33,729 nucleotides of DNA, from contig PBTQ01000080.1 of assembly GCA_002729125.1 (NCBI GenBank), positions 1 to 33,729 of the forward strand. Direction: 5' to 3'. Numbering within the stretch: the first letter of the stretch is position 1; every line of letters begins with the position of its first letter. Below are positions 32,348-33,729 of the stretch, piece after piece. The notes under the pieces were generated by a model. It was not told the DNA's origin and did no database searches. It saw nothing but the letters and a program-made list of their open reading frames with translations. The position numbers and the translations under genes are program-made. The stretch is from Acidimicrobiaceae bacterium (lineage in GTDB: Bacteria; Actinomycetota; Acidimicrobiia; Acidimicrobiales; Aldehydirespiratoraceae).

Positions 32348-33408
32348 TCGTCGTCCTCGAGTTGCCGGCGGCGCTCCTCGGCGATCAACGCATCGCTGAT
32401 CTCATCGAGTTCACCGGCCACGATCCGATCGAGTTTGTGGATCGTGAGACCAATGCGGTGATCGGTGACCCGGTTTTCCTTGTAGTTGTACGTCCGGATC
32501 TTCTCGGAGCGGTCACCCGAGCCGACCTGAGAGCCACGCAGCGCGGCGGCCTCGGCATCGGCCTTCTCCTGCTCAAGCTGAAGCAGGCGGCTCTTCAGCA
32601 CCCTCAGCGCCTTGTCTTTGTTCTTGAGCTGGGATTTCTCGTCCTGCATCGACACGACCACACCGGTGGGTAGATGGGTGATGCGCACGGCAGAGTCCAT
32701 CGTGTTGACCGATTGACCGCCCGGGCCCGACGCCCGGTAGGTGTCGATGCGAAGGTCGTTGTCATCGACCTGGACCTCGACCTCGTTGGCCTCTGGGATC
32801 ACGAGCACGGTGGCGGATGAGGTGTGCACGCGGCCCTGGCTTTCGGTGACGGGTACCCGCTGCACCCGGTGGGTGCCGGCCTCGTGCTTCATCCGGGTCC
32901 ACACGGCATCGCCCGACAGCATGGCGGTGACCTCACTGAAGCCGCCAAGATCGCTGTGCGAGGCCGACATGACCTCCATGCGCCAGCCATGCCGCTTGGC
33001 GAACGACTCGAACATGTCGAAGAGGTCCTTGGCGAAGAGGTTGGCCTCCTCGCCACCGGCCGCACCCCGGATCTCGAGGATCACGTTGCGGCCGTCGTTG
33101 GGGTCGGGAGGCAACAACAGGACCCGCAGCTGCTCCTCGTCAATGACGACCTGGGCCTCGAGCCGCTCGATCTCGGCCCGCATCTGGTCGCGATCGTCGC
33201 CCTCGGTCGCCGACAGCATCTCCCTGAACTCCACGATGTCGTCAGCTGCGCTCCGCAACCGCTGGGCCACGGCAACGACCGACTCGAGCTGCTTGAACCG
33301 GCGGCCGAGATCGGCGAGTTGGCGCGGGTCAGACTGCACCGCCGGGTCGCCCAGGCGGATCTCGACGTCACGCAGCTCGTTCTCGAGGCTCTCAATCCGA
33401 TCCAGCAT
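32344..33408 (-). CDS. prfA: Peptide chain release factor 1
   Basis: The protein is 354 residues from ATG 33408. The codon-recognition tripeptide is Pro186-Val-Thr (RF1 type, reading UAA and UAG), followed by GRVHTSSATV. The peptidyl-transferase GGQ is at 230-232 in SGPGGQSVNTMDSAV. AGGEEANLFAKDLF is also typical. RF1 does not read UGA, so termination at UGA, and competition with any selenocysteine insertion, would involve RF2, which lies elsewhere. The frame extends upstream to 33585 but only MLDRIESLEN onward is homologous. Confidence 0.96.
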   Translation of the reverse strand: MLDRIESLENELRDVEIRLGDPAVQSDPRQLADLGRRFKQLESVVAVAQRLRSAADDIVEFREMLSATEGDDRDQMRAEIERLEAQVVIDEEQLRVLLLPPDPNDGRNVILEIRGAAGGEEANLFAKDLFDMFESFAKRHGWRMEVMSASHSDLGGFSEVTAMLSGDAVWTRMKHEAGTHRVQRVPVTESQGRVHTSSATVLVIPEANEVEVQVDDNDLRIDTYRASGPGGQSVNTMDSAVRITHLPTGVVVSMQDEKSQLKNKDKALRVLKSRLLQLEQEKADAEAAALRGSQVGSGDRSEKIRTYNYKENRVTDHRIGLTIHKLDRIVAGELDEISDALIAEERRRQLEDDE

Positions 33409-33418
33409 CGGTTCGAGG

Positions 33419-33729
33419 CTAGAGGCCCGAGAGGAACCGGCCGACCACCTCGATGATCTCGTCGTCGAAGACGGGCTTGGGGTCATGGCGCTGCCCCTCG
33501 AGCCAGTGGACATCGACCAGCCCGGCGATGGCGGGGATGTGTTCAGCGAGTTCGGCGGGCGTGCCAAACGGATCACGGTCGCCATTGACGAAAAGTGAGG
33601 GCACGGCGAGAGCGGGAAAGTGCTCGATGCGCAGGCGCTCCGGCTTGCCCGGCGGATGGAGGGGGTAGCTGAGAAGCACGACGGCGGTGGCCGGCAGGCC
33701 TTCGGCGATCGCCATCGAGCAGATTCGGC
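33419..33729 (-). CDS. Alpha/beta hydrolase, KANL3/Tex30-like (partial, 5' end outside window)
   Basis: The C-terminal 102 codons are present. The sequence includes VVLLSYPLHPPGKPERLR, LFVNGDRDPFGTPAEL (putative catalytic Asp in GDRDPF) and EGQRHDPKP (putative catalytic His), typical of the KANL3/Tex30 dienelactone-hydrolase-like proteins. The nucleophile Ser lies beyond the edge. It ends 10 nt before prfA on the same strand. The substrate is unknown. Confidence 0.8.
   Translation of the reverse strand, partial: RICSMAIAEGLPATAVVLLSYPLHPPGKPERLRIEHFPALAVPSLFVNGDRDPFGTPAELAEHIPAIAGLVDVHWLEGQRHDPKPVFDDEIIEVVGRFLSGL

Overview
The window is high-GC DNA that reads as a free-living actinobacterium. 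The evidence is a WhiB regulator, a mycothiol-dependent maleylpyruvate-isomerase-type enzyme, a DUF3516 Ski2-like helicase, a CtpE-type P-type ATPase, an actinobacterial SOS box, and many genes that seem to be transcribed without a leader. The gene mix suggests Acidimicrobiia (Ilumatobacter-like), but that placement is inference. No rRNA, tRNA, CRISPR array, insertion sequence or phage gene was seen.

Layout. Positions 1-1.4 kb (minus) hold the SOS mutagenesis pair imuA-imuB (imuB cut by the window edge) behind a near-perfect LexA box. Divergent from them, at 1444-1755, is the most striking locus: a 103-codon gene with an in-frame TGA at 1531. Both halves resemble a small family that carries CysCys or Cys-selenocysteine. 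A hairpin 20 nt after the TGA has a GGUC loop and a bulged base, as in the E. coli fdhF SECIS. I read it as an unannotated selenoprotein. Next come a Nudix hydrolase overlapping a CtpE-like ATPase (1.8-4.9 kb) and a tightly overlapping cluster of enoyl-CoA hydratase, a degenerate SDR, an intact SDR and a diacylglycerol-kinase-like lipid kinase, ending in a decayed PfkB sugar kinase (5.0-8.9 kb).

Positions 8.9-13.8 kb (minus) encode a formylglycine-generating enzyme, a WhiB protein with a repeat-rich upstream region, a methyltransferase, a class III CoA-transferase and an aldehyde dehydrogenase. From 13.9 to 25.3 kb there are a thiolase with a strong terminator, a methylmalonyl-CoA-epimerase-like VOC protein, an amidohydrolase, a DUF1772 membrane protein, a CYP142-like P450 overlapping a Ski2-like helicase, and an SDR. 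These are followed by an ATGA-coupled operon (mycothiol-type enzyme, membrane protein, adenosine deaminase fused to DUF952) and a 3-alpha-hydroxysteroid-dehydrogenase-like SDR. The hydratase, thiolase, CoA-transferase, SDRs, P450 and epimerase-like protein together suggest acyl-CoA and probably sterol catabolism.

The last part holds a PAQR/HlyIII membrane protein, an MFS transporter split by an in-frame TAA, a lipoprotein L,D-transpeptidase, and then a conserved housekeeping block on the minus strand: prfA, prmC, rpiB, glyA and a WecA/TagO-type glycosyl-phosphate transferase, with an alpha/beta hydrolase cut by the right edge. Almost the whole window is coding. The only gene-free stretch of more than 300 bases is 10179-10521, upstream of whiB.
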